Shown piece by piece: positions 8,302 through 16,395 of a stretch of DNA of 64,000 bases. The notes beneath the pieces are model-generated. The model did no database searches. It had not been told where the DNA came from and saw nothing but the letters and a program-made list of their open reading frames with translations. Numbering within the stretch: position 1 is the stretch's first letter; each line of letters begins with the position of its first letter. Source of the DNA: Acidobacteriota bacterium (lineage in GTDB: Bacteria; Acidobacteriota; Vicinamibacteria; Vicinamibacterales; SCN-69-37); the NCBI GenBank assembly GCA_020853395.1, contig JADYYY010000011.1, forward strand, positions 1 to 64,000, read 5' to 3'. A program made the translations under genes and the position numbers.

Positions 8302-8319
8302 GTAGCACGATTGTGCTAC
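8302..8319 (-). promoter_or_regulatory. Palindromic operator candidate of the AbrB antitoxin
   Basis: GTAGCAC-GATT-GTGCTAC is a perfect 7-bp inverted repeat with a four-base centre, 11 bases upstream of the antitoxin ATG. AbrB-type antitoxins bind such short palindromes to repress their own operon. The assignment rests on position and symmetry. Confidence 0.55.
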
Positions 8320-8407
8320 GGCGCTCACGGCTCACGGCGTACGGCGTCGTCGAGGATTCTTGCGCTGCGCGCGGTGTTCGCATTACCGTTCGCCACACGG
8401 AGGACCC

Positions 8408-9019
8408 GTGTCCACATTTCCCATGTTCGCTCGCCGCTCCCATCGTCACGCCCTCGTTCTGGCCGGGCTGTTCGCGATCGCCAGCGTCGGCTCGCTGGCC
8501 GCGCAGCGTTCGGAAGGGATCGACTACCGCGTGCTCTCCACGTCGAAGACGTCCACGCTGGAGAAGGAGATGAACGACGCGGCGCAGGCGGGCTTCCGCT
8601 TCGAAGCCGTGATGGGCGGCGAGACCGGGATCGGCGGCAAGGAAGTCGTCGCGATCATGAGCCGCGCCGCCGCGCCGCACGATCGCTACGAGTACCGGCT
8701 GCTCGCGACGAACAAGACGTCCACGATGCAGAAGGAGCTGCAGCAGGCGGCCGAGCTCGGGTTCGAGTATCGCGGCCAGACGGTCTTCGAGTCGATGTTC
8801 GGCGGCAAGGAAGTCACGTGCATCCTCGAGCGCAACGTCGATCGTCGGGGCATGCCCGCGTACCAGTACAAGCTGCTGGCCACGACCAAGACGTCGACCA
8901 TGCAGAAGGAGCTGCAGGCGGCCGGCGCCGACGGGTTCGAAATCGTCGGCATGACGATCGGCAAGACCGCCATGAGCGGCAACGAGCTGGTCACGATCGT
9001 GCGACGCCGCGCGCGCTGA
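8408..9019 (+). CDS. Secreted protein of three tandem approximately 58-residue repeats
   Basis: A GTG at 8408 preceded by GGAGG with five-base spacing gives 203 residues; this fits better than the earlier in-frame start at 8360. The N-terminus is a signal peptide (HRHALVLAGLFAIASVGSLAAQ). Three homologous units follow, each containing Y(R/K)(V/L)L(A/S)TxKTST(M/L)xKE(L/M) and then AAxxGFxxxxxxxxxxxGG(K/N)E(V/L)VxI. The spacing suggests an alpha/beta fold resembling DUF4177-type domains, but no enzyme motif is seen. Residues 1-30 are the signal and the rest should be periplasmic or secreted. It stands alone between the decayed toxin-antitoxin locus and the cytochrome operon. Function unknown. 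Confidence 0.75.
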   Translation: MSTFPMFARRSHRHALVLAGLFAIASVGSLAAQRSEGIDYRVLSTSKTSTLEKEMNDAAQAGFRFEAVMGGETGIGGKEVVAIMSRAAAPHDRYEYRLLATNKTSTMQKELQQAAELGFEYRGQTVFESMFGGKEVTCILERNVDRRGMPAYQYKLLATTKTSTMQKELQAAGADGFEIVGMTIGKTAMSGNELVTIVRRRAR

Positions 9020-9023
9020 CGGT

Positions 9024-9053
9024 CGGCGAGCGCGGGGCCTGTCGCCGGACAGC
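9024..9053. repeat. Intergenic 30-bp repeat, copy B, with hairpin
   Basis: This is the second copy of the element at 7194-7223 (29 of 30 identical), with the CTGTC-GCCG-GACAG hairpin at 9039-9052. It begins four bases after the stop codon of the triple-repeat protein gene. Confidence 0.6.
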
Positions 9054-9211
9054 TCCACGTGGTGCTCGGCACGATGCGCGTGATCGCGGGCGTCGCCTGC
9101 GCGCCACGAGGGGCGGCCCCGTCCGGCGCCACCCGCGCCGCACCCGTAAGCTCTGAGCCGCAAGCCCGCATGAGCCCGCCCCGTCGGCGGACGACGATGT
9201 AAAGTGACGGC

Positions 9212-10021
9212 ATGACAAGACATGGGCTGCCGGGCCTCGCGGCCCTGCTGGTCGGCCTCGCGGCGGTCACCGGCCGCGGCACCGGCGCCGCGCCGCAAAC
9301 GGTGGATCCCGCCAAGCTCGACACCGGGGCGCGGATCTACGGATCGTTGTGTACCACCTGTCACGGGCCCGACGGCGATGCCATCCCTGCCGTCAACCTG
9401 AAGACCGGCCAGTACAAGCGCGAGCTCACCGACCTCGACTTGATGACCGTCATCTCGAAGGGCGTGCCCGGCACGGCGATGCCGGCCAACAACCTCAGCA
9501 ACAACGAGCTCTTCGCGCTGATCGCGTACCTGCACGTCATGAAGGACTACGGCGCGCGGCGCGTCGTGCTCGGCGATGCGGGACGCGGCCGCGCGATCTT
9601 CGAGGGCAAGGCCCAGTGCCTGTCGTGCCATCGGGTGAACCAGCAGGGGGCGTATCTCGGCCCGGACCTGACCACCGCCGGCGCCTCGTTCTCGGCCGCG
9701 ATGTTCCAGGACACGCTCCTGGATCCGAGCTCGACCGCGAAGCCGGGCAACCGGACGATCCGCGCGGTGACGAAGACCGGCGAGGTCGTCACCGGCCGCC
9801 GGCTGAACGAGGACACCTGGAGCGTGCAGATCATGGACAGCCGCGAACGGCTCGTGTCGCTCTGGAAGCCGGACCTGAAGGAGTACGCGATCCTCGGCTC
9901 GCCGATGCCGTCCTACAAGGACTCGCTGTCGGCCGAGGAGCGGTCGGATCTGATTGCGTATCTGGTGACCCTGACGCCGCCGCCGGCCGCGCAGGGACGC
10001 GGACGAGGAGCGGCGCGATGA
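9212..10021 (+). CDS. Periplasmic dihaem cytochrome c
   Basis: A 269-residue protein with an N-terminal export signal and two c-type haem sites: CTTCH (Cys47, Cys50, His51) and CLSCH (Cys136, Cys139, His140). Candidate distal Met ligands lie in GTAMPANN and SPMPSY. The first half resembles cytochrome c class I subunits that take electrons from quinoprotein dehydrogenases. The second half resembles the haem-binding domain of putative membrane dehydrogenases. Its ATGA overlaps the start of the PQQ dehydrogenase by four bases, so it is the likely electron acceptor of that enzyme, passing electrons towards a terminal oxidase. Confidence 0.9.
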   Translation: MTRHGLPGLAALLVGLAAVTGRGTGAAPQTVDPAKLDTGARIYGSLCTTCHGPDGDAIPAVNLKTGQYKRELTDLDLMTVISKGVPGTAMPANNLSNNELFALIAYLHVMKDYGARRVVLGDAGRGRAIFEGKAQCLSCHRVNQQGAYLGPDLTTAGASFSAAMFQDTLLDPSSTAKPGNRTIRAVTKTGEVVTGRRLNEDTWSVQIMDSRERLVSLWKPDLKEYAILGSPMPSYKDSLSAEERSDLIAYLVTLTPPPAAQGRGRGAAR

Positions 10022-11652
10022 GGCGACGGACACTGGTGATCCTGCTCGGCGTGCTGGCCCTGGCCGGCGCGGCCCTCGACGCGCAAGTGGGCTGGGATCG
10101 GCTGAGGAACGCGCGGCGCGAGCCGCAGAACTGGATGACCTACTCGGGCACCCTCGACGGCTGGCGGCACAGCTCGCTCACGCAGATCACGCCGGCCAAC
10201 GCCAAGGACCTCGAGATGAAGTGGGTCTTCCAGGCCGACTCCACCGAGAAGCTCGAGTCCTCGCCGCTCGTCGTCGACGGCGTGATGTACGTGACGCAGC
10301 CGCCGAACGACATCATCGCGCTCGACGCCAAGACCGGGCGCGTGTTCTGGATCTACCAGTACCAGGTCGCGCCCGACGCGCGCGTGTGCTGCGGCCGCAT
10401 CAACCGCGGCCTGGCGATCCTCGGCAACACGCTGTTCATGGGCACGATCGATGCGCATCTCGTGGCGGTCGACGCGAAGAACGGCCGCCTCCTCTGGAAC
10501 ACGAAGATCGCGACCGCCGCGGACGGCTACGCCATCGCCATGGCGCCGCTCGTCGTCAAGGACAAGGTCATCGTCGGGACGGCCGGCGGCGAGCAGGGCA
10601 TCATCGGCTTCGTCGCGGCGTTCGACGCGAAGACCGGCAAGGAAGCCTGGCGCTTCAACACGATCCCGGGTCCGGGTGAGCCGGGGCACGAGACGTGGCC
10701 GGGCGACACCTGGGAGCACGGCGCGGGCTCGCTCTGGGTGACCGGCACGTACGATCCCGATCTCAACCTCACGTACTGGGGCGTGGGCAATCCCGGACCC
10801 GACTGGAATCCCGACGTCCGCAAAGGCGACAACCTCTACACCTGCTCGGCGCTCGCGCTCGATCCCGACACCGGCGAGCTGAAGTGGCATTTCCAGTTCA
10901 CGCCGAACGACGGCATGGACTGGGACTCGGCGCAGGTGCCCGTGCTCGTGGACATGACGTGGGACGGCGCGCCGCGCAAGCTGATGCTCTGGGCCAACCG
11001 CAACGGCTTCTTCTACGTGCTCGATCGCGTCACCGGCCGCTTCGTGCGCGGGGCGCCGTTCGTGCGGCAGAACTGGGCCGCGGGGCTCGACGAGAACGGC
11101 CGGCCCATCCGTCTCATCAACACCAGGGTCTCGGCCGAAGGCGTCCTGACGTACCCGAACGCGCAGGGCGGCACCAACTGGTTCTCGCCGTCGTGGAGCC
11201 CGCGCACCGGGCTCTTCTACGTCGGCGCGTGGAAGGAGGCGTCGGCGCTCGCCTCGTCGGTGCCGGTGGAGTTCGTCCCGGGCCGCGGGTACACCGGCGG
11301 ATCGCCGTCGACGAAGATGCCCAACATCCGGCGGCCGACGATCAACACCTGGACCGAGCAGGCCGGCCACGGCGAGATCCTCGCGCTCGATCCTCGCACC
11401 GGGAAAGAGAAGTGGGCGTTCGTGATGCACGACGTCACCGACGCCGGCATCCTGACGACGGCGAGCGACGTGCTGTTCTCGGGCAGCCGCGAAGGCTACT
11501 TCATGGCGCTCGACGCGCGCACCGGCGCCGTGCTCTGGAAGGCGCTGACGAGCGGCCAGATCTCGTCCGGCCCGATCAGCTACGAGGTCGACGGCAAGCA
11601 GTACGTCGCGATCTCCGCCTACCACGCGGTCTTCGCCTTCGGCCTGCGGTGA
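10018..11652 (+). CDS. PQQ-dependent alcohol dehydrogenase (quinoprotein, lanthanide-type active-site signature)
   Basis: The ATG at 10018 overlaps the cytochrome stop, giving 544 residues with a cleavable signal (LVILLGVLALAGAALDAQ). The protein is an eight-bladed beta-propeller of the methanol/ethanol dehydrogenase family, with repeated W-docking motifs such as (L/V)DAKTGxxxW. Cys124-Cys125 form the vicinal pair that covers PQQ. In TPNDGMDWDS the catalytic base is Asp301, and Asp303 occupies the additional acidic position found in lanthanide-dependent XoxF/ExaF enzymes; calcium-dependent MxaF has Ala there. It would oxidise a primary alcohol or similar substrate in the periplasm and reduce the upstream cytochrome. 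No xoxG- or xoxJ-like gene is adjacent, and the substrate is unknown. Confidence 0.9.
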   Translation: MRRRTLVILLGVLALAGAALDAQVGWDRLRNARREPQNWMTYSGTLDGWRHSSLTQITPANAKDLEMKWVFQADSTEKLESSPLVVDGVMYVTQPPNDIIALDAKTGRVFWIYQYQVAPDARVCCGRINRGLAILGNTLFMGTIDAHLVAVDAKNGRLLWNTKIATAADGYAIAMAPLVVKDKVIVGTAGGEQGIIGFVAAFDAKTGKEAWRFNTIPGPGEPGHETWPGDTWEHGAGSLWVTGTYDPDLNLTYWGVGNPGPDWNPDVRKGDNLYTCSALALDPDTGELKWHFQFTPNDGMDWDSAQVPVLVDMTWDGAPRKLMLWANRNGFFYVLDRVTGRFVRGAPFVRQNWAAGLDENGRPIRLINTRVSAEGVLTYPNAQGGTNWFSPSWSPRTGLFYVGAWKEASALASSVPVEFVPGRGYTGGSPSTKMPNIRRPTINTWTEQAGHGEILALDPRTGKEKWAFVMHDVTDAGILTTASDVLFSGSREGYFMALDARTGAVLWKALTSGQISSGPISYEVDGKQYVAISAYHAVFAFGLR

Positions 11653-11773
11653 CGGGCCCTGATCGTCAGGACGCGGCCCGCCGCGCGAGCCAGGGCGTGC
11701 GCTGAACCCCGGCCGGCGGCGTCTTCGAACGTCCGTCACGCTGATCTGAGAACGACCGCGCGTCCGAAGCGGC

Positions 11774-13479
11774 TCACCGGTCCGTGAGCACGACGAGCAC
11801 GGGGCTCGGAGACGAGGGCAGCCGCAGCGGCGTCGAGTCGCCGGCGCCCACGTCGAACGTCTGCAGCGCGTGTCCGTCCTCGGGATCGACGACGAACCCG
11901 GTCACGCGGCGGTTCGGCGGAAAGGTGACGCGCGAGGAGGCGTCGATCCCGTCGACGTACAGCAGCGCGATGCCGCGCGACTGCAGGAGGAACGCGCGCG
12001 CGATGCCGCCGGCGGCCGCCACGGCCGCGCCGGGCGTGCCGACCTCCGTGGGCGAGAGGCCGGTCGCGCCCAGCCGCTCCACGAGCGACCGCACGTGCGG
12101 CAACGCGCGCGGCTGCCAGACGAGCTCGCGGCGCAGGCGGAAGACCTCGCCTCCGGCGCTTCGCCACACGACGAAGTCGTAGCCTCCGTCCGCGCGCCGA
12201 TTGGCGTAGCACAGCCGGCCGACATCGACGCACGCAGCCGGCGGCTCGGCCGGCGCGCACCACACGGGCCAGAGACCGAGACGGGGGCCGCGGCCGACGA
12301 TGAGGATCTTCTCGCAGCCCGGCGTCGAAATCGGCAGCCAGTCGTCCTCCGCGCCGAGCAGCCGCTCGGTGAACACTTCGGGCAGCGGCGTCGTCAACGC
12401 GGGATGTCGCGTCCACAGCCACATCGCGAGCCGCGTCGGCGTGGCGCCGGCTTCCGGAAGGGCGGGCCGATAGACCACCGCGCACCAGCAGGCGGAGGCG
12501 ATCGCGATCGGCGCGATCCACCGCGGGCTCCTGGGCGAGGCCCGCTCGAGCGCGGCGAGGAGCGGGATCGCCAGCGGGACGAACCAGATCCCGTACCGGC
12601 TCATGCCGGGCGTCCCGCCGTGGTTCACGTTGGCGACCTGCGTGAGGCTCCAGGAGAACACGACGAAGGCGCCGCACGCCACGAGCACGTCCGGTGCCCA
12701 CAGCTTGGCGGGATGGCGCAGGAGGAGGACGACGAGCGCCGCGGCCGCGACGAGCGCGAGCGCCGGAAACGCCGGCGCCAGCCCGAGGTTGGGATCGAAG
12801 AGGACGGTCGAGAACTCCCGAGGCATCGGCCAGTGCCACCCGACGTTGCCCGACAGGTTCGTCAGCCGCCCGAGGCGAACCAGGTAGTACGCCGGATGGA
12901 GCGCGGCCAGCGCGAACGCGAAGGGCAGGGCGGCGACGAGACGCGCGTCGCGTGACAACGACGGCCGCCATGCGAGCGCCGCCGCGGCCACGATCGGGAC
13001 CACGAGCGCGAGCGGCGGGTTCTGCGTGGCGGCGAGCGCCGCGGCCACGAGCGCCCACCATGGCCGGTCCACCGCAGGAGACAGGTGATCGCGAGCAGCG
13101 CGAACGTGAACGGCTCGGTGTGCGCCTTGTCGATCCACCAGAGGATCGGGCTGACGAAGAGCAGCAGCACGCTCGCCCAGTGCAGCCGGCGCGCGGCGAT
13201 CCAGGCCGCCAGCCCCACGAGCGCCACGTTCAGCGACGCGAACGCGTAGAGCGCGTTGACGCCGAGCGCCTGCGCGATCCACAGGCCCGGCACGGCGAGG
13301 GCCGAGTACATCCAGAAGTGCGACGTCGCGCCGGCCCGCGGCATCGATCCCGCCGCGAGCTCCGCGGCCATGCCCAGATACTCGCCGCCGTCGCCGACCA
13401 GCCGCGGCGGCGTCGCGGCGACGACCACGACGAGGCCAAGAACGTAGAGCGCCGGAACGAGCCGGCTGGCGCGAGGCAT
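11774..13479 (-). CDS. GT-C-like polytopic membrane protein, split by a one-base frameshift near 13069
   Basis: The N-terminal part (ATG at 13479) reads MPRASRLVPALYVLGLVVV, then GDGGEYL in the first loop and several hydrophobic helices up to TCLLRW. Near 13069-13070 the reading must shift one base into the frame that continues RPWWALVAAALAATQNPPLAL to the stop at 11774. Restoring one G (GG to GGG) would join them as one protein of about 568 residues. Roughly ten membrane helices precede a soluble C-terminal domain of about 200 residues. The acidic first loop and topology resemble GT-C/ArnT-type glycosyltransferases that use lipid-linked sugars, but no decisive motif is present. The break may be a sequencing or assembly error, or a real mutation. 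Confidence 0.7.
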
Positions 13480-13756
13480 GTGAGCGTTCCCGGTCGCATC
13501 GGACACCGCCGGCGTGCAGCGGCGGCGCGTCGAGCCGCCCAATTGTTCGGTGGCGGCCCGAGCGACGTCAACCGGCGCGACCCCGCGTGCGGGCGGTTCC
13601 CTTCTGAAACTCTTCGTCGCAATCGGTGTTCGTCAGGACGACGCGGCCCGCGCGTTCACTTGCGCGTGGCCCATGCGTCCTCACCGAGCGTCGTCGATCG
13701 GCATCCCGCGGGGCGGGAGAGCCGATGGCCGCCCTGCGTTGCGATGCGGAGGATTT

Positions 13757-16354
13757 GTGCATTTTCCCGGCGTGAGCCTTGTTCGGATCTTCGTACTCCT
13801 CCTGTGTCTCTCGCCGGCGTTCGCCGGCGCACAGGCCCCGGCTCCACGCGGCCGGCTGACGCTGACGGTCGCCGATCCCACCGGCGGCGTCATTCCGGGC
13901 GCTTCGGTCACGCTCGCCGGTCTCGACGAGGCCACGAAGGCGGCGCGCATCGCGCCCGTGACCACGACCGACCGCGGCACGGCCGTCTTCGAGAACCTCG
14001 CCCCCGGCCGCTATGCCGCGCGTGCCGAGTTCCCCGGCTTCGAGATCGGGCTGCTCCGAGACTTCAAGGTCAATCGCGGCGACAACAAGCAGGTCGTCGT
14101 GCTCGCGCTGAAGAACATGTCGGAGTCCGTCACGGTCGGCATGGACGGCCAGTCGCAGGGCGCGGACCGTGCCTCGCGGGCGTTCGGGCTGACCGTCACC
14201 GACGAGCAGATCCAGGCGCTGTCGGACGACCCGGCCGAGATGGCGAGGCAGATCGCCGAGCTCGCCGGAACGGACGCGATCATCCGGGTGGACAGCTTCG
14301 AGGGGCAGCAGTTGCCGCCGAAGGCGCAGATCAAGTCGATCCACGTGACGCGCGATCAGTTCGCGGCCGAGACCGAGCAGCCCGGCTCGACGTTCGTGGA
14401 CGTCATCACCCAGCCTGGCGTCGGCCCGATCCGCGGCCAGGTGAACGTCTCGTTCCGCGACGACTCGATGAGCGCGAAGAGCCCGTTCACGGCGAGCAAG
14501 GGGCCGGAGCAGATGCGCGGCTTCGGCATCAACCTCGCCGGCACGATCGTGGACCAGAAGGCCGGCTTCTCGCTGAACATCGGCGGCCAGAGCAACTACT
14601 CGACGCCGAACCTCAACGTCGCCCTGCCGACGGGCAAGAGCTTCGACGTGCTGAAGACGCGCCAGCCGTTCGAGGCGCTCACCATCAGCGCGACGGTGGA
14701 CTACGCGCTCACGCGCGACCAGACGCTGAAGTTCGCCTACTCGCAGAACCAGAACGAGCAGCGCAACCAGGGCATCGGCGCCTACGACCTGCCGGAGCGG
14801 GCCTTCTCCAGGTACAACCACAGCTACACGTTCCGCGCCCTGCAGGCCGGGCCGATCGGCCGCCGGACGTTCCTCAACTCGCGGCTGTCGTTCTCGTGGC
14901 CGAGCTTCGGCATCGACTCCAGCCTCGAGGCGCCGACCATCGTCGTCCAGGACGCGTTCACGAGCGGCGGCGCACAGCGCGCGGGCCGCGTGGACGGCAG
15001 GAACCTGAACGTCGCGTCCGACGTGGACTACGTCAGAGGCATCCACTCGTGGCGCACGGGCGTGCAGATCTACGGCGACTGGTATCGCGCGACGCTGAAC
15101 AACAACTACCTCGGCACGTACTACTTCGACAGCCTGGAGGCGTACGCGGCCGGCACGCCGTTCCTCTACACGCGGAGCATCGGCGACCCGCTGCTCAGCT
15201 TCTTCCACGCGCGGATCGGCGTCTACGTGCAGGACGACATCCGCGTGCGCAAGGGGCTGACGCTCAGCCCAGGCGTCCGCTACAGCTACCAGACGCGCGT
15301 CGGCGATCGGGCCGCGTTCGAGCCGCGCGTCGGCGTGACGTGGGCGCCGTTCGCGAAGGGGGCGACCACGATCCGCGCGAGCGCGGGGATCTTCCACGGC
15401 TGGCTCGATCCGGAGATCTGGTGGCAGACCGTGCGATCCGATCCTCAGCACCAGCGCGACGTGATCATCCGCGATCCCGCCTACCCGGATCCCGGGCCTG
15501 CCGACGCGTCGCCCGTTTCGACCACGTACCGGCTCGGCGACTACAAGCTGAACAGGAACTATCGCTACAGCGTCGGCGTGGATCAGCGGTTCTCGCCGAG
15601 GTTCGGCGTCAACGTCCTCTACAACTACTACAACCAGGGCCAGTTCCCGCGCGGGCTGAATCTCAATCCCGTCGTCGGCGGCGCGCGCGTGGACCCTTCG
15701 GCGGGGAACATCATCCTGACGGTCACGGATGCCGAGCTCCGGCGTCACGAGGTGTACGTGAACGCCAACTACAGCCTGGCCACGCCGTCGCCGGCGACGA
15801 ACCGGGCCGGCTTCAACTGGCGGCGCGTCGCGATGAACGGCAGCTACGCCTTCATCCGGGCGCGCCGCAACGCGATAGGGCCGTTCGACGTGCCGGCCAG
15901 CGGGACGCTCGACACCGAGTGGGGGCCTGGACCTGGCGACACGCCGTATCGCGTGAGCGTCGGCATCACGAGCACCCAGGTGAAGAACTTGTCCGTCAAT
16001 CTGTTGATCAACGCGGTGGACGGGTACCCCTACACGCTGAGGACGGGATCCGACGACAACGGCGACGGTCTGCTGAACGATCGGCCGGACGGCGTCGGCC
16101 TCTGGTCGCTGCGCACGGCGAAGCAGTGGACGGTGAACGGCCGGTTCACCTACACGCTGCCGGTGCGCGCCGCCGCGGGCGAGGGCGGCGCGCCGCCGCG
16201 ATACCGCACGAGCGTGTACGTCGCGGTCAACAACCTCACGAACCACGCGAACCTGATCGGGCACAGCGGCATCATGACGTCGCCGTTCTTCATGCAGCCG
16301 ACGAGCGTCGCGAATCCTCGCAAGGTGGACGTCGGGCTGAACATGGCGTTCTGA
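13757..16354 (+). CDS. Oar-like TonB-dependent outer-membrane receptor with carboxypeptidase-regulatory domain
   Basis: Chosen start is the GTG at 13757, which has GGAGGA four bases upstream; the alternative GTG at 13772 lacks one. The product is 865 residues. After a signal peptide (ending AFAGAQ) comes a carboxypeptidase-regulatory-like domain (about 30-115: LTVADPTGGVIPGASVTL, with GRYAARAEF), then a plug-like region (about 120-230), then a long beta-barrel rich in aromatic strands. It ends in Phe, the usual outer-membrane barrel sorting residue. Oar-like receptors are abundant in Acidobacteriota and are thought to import or export large substrates with TonB energy. No TonB or substrate-degrading genes are adjacent. 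Divergent from the GT-C-like gene. Confidence 0.88.
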   Translation: MHFPGVSLVRIFVLLLCLSPAFAGAQAPAPRGRLTLTVADPTGGVIPGASVTLAGLDEATKAARIAPVTTTDRGTAVFENLAPGRYAARAEFPGFEIGLLRDFKVNRGDNKQVVVLALKNMSESVTVGMDGQSQGADRASRAFGLTVTDEQIQALSDDPAEMARQIAELAGTDAIIRVDSFEGQQLPPKAQIKSIHVTRDQFAAETEQPGSTFVDVITQPGVGPIRGQVNVSFRDDSMSAKSPFTASKGPEQMRGFGINLAGTIVDQKAGFSLNIGGQSNYSTPNLNVALPTGKSFDVLKTRQPFEALTISATVDYALTRDQTLKFAYSQNQNEQRNQGIGAYDLPERAFSRYNHSYTFRALQAGPIGRRTFLNSRLSFSWPSFGIDSSLEAPTIVVQDAFTSGGAQRAGRVDGRNLNVASDVDYVRGIHSWRTGVQIYGDWYRATLNNNYLGTYYFDSLEAYAAGTPFLYTRSIGDPLLSFFHARIGVYVQDDIRVRKGLTLSPGVRYSYQTRVGDRAAFEPRVGVTWAPFAKGATTIRASAGIFHGWLDPEIWWQTVRSDPQHQRDVIIRDPAYPDPGPADASPVSTTYRLGDYKLNRNYRYSVGVDQRFSPRFGVNVLYNYYNQGQFPRGLNLNPVVGGARVDPSAGNIILTVTDAELRRHEVYVNANYSLATPSPATNRAGFNWRRVAMNGSYAFIRARRNAIGPFDVPASGTLDTEWGPGPGDTPYRVSVGITSTQVKNLSVNLLINAVDGYPYTLRTGSDDNGDGLLNDRPDGVGLWSLRTAKQWTVNGRFTYTLPVRAAAGEGGAPPRYRTSVYVAVNNLTNHANLIGHSGIMTSPFFMQPTSVANPRKVDVGLNMAF

Positions 16355-16375
16355 AGGGCGTACGGCTTGCGGCTT
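16355..16375. repeat. Dispersed intergenic repeat (AGGGCGTRCGGCTTGCGGCTT), copy 2
   Basis: Twenty of 21 bases match the copy at 7946-7966. It starts at the base after the stop codon of the TonB-dependent receptor gene, and it continues into GCGCCGCAAG, a partial inverted copy of CTTGCGGC that could form a hairpin between convergent genes. Confidence 0.5.
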
Positions 16376-16395
16376 GCGCCGCAAGACCCAACGGG

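Larger units (their letters stand above)
7977..8357. repeat. Pair of 21-bp direct repeats flanking the AbrB/Doc remnant
   Basis: GCRTACGGCGYCRTCGAGGAT is present at 7977-7997 and 8337-8357 (18 of 21 identical). The two copies bracket the decayed AbrB/Doc module. They could be residual insertion-site duplications, recombination sites, or two members of the dispersed intergenic repeat family. Confidence 0.45.
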
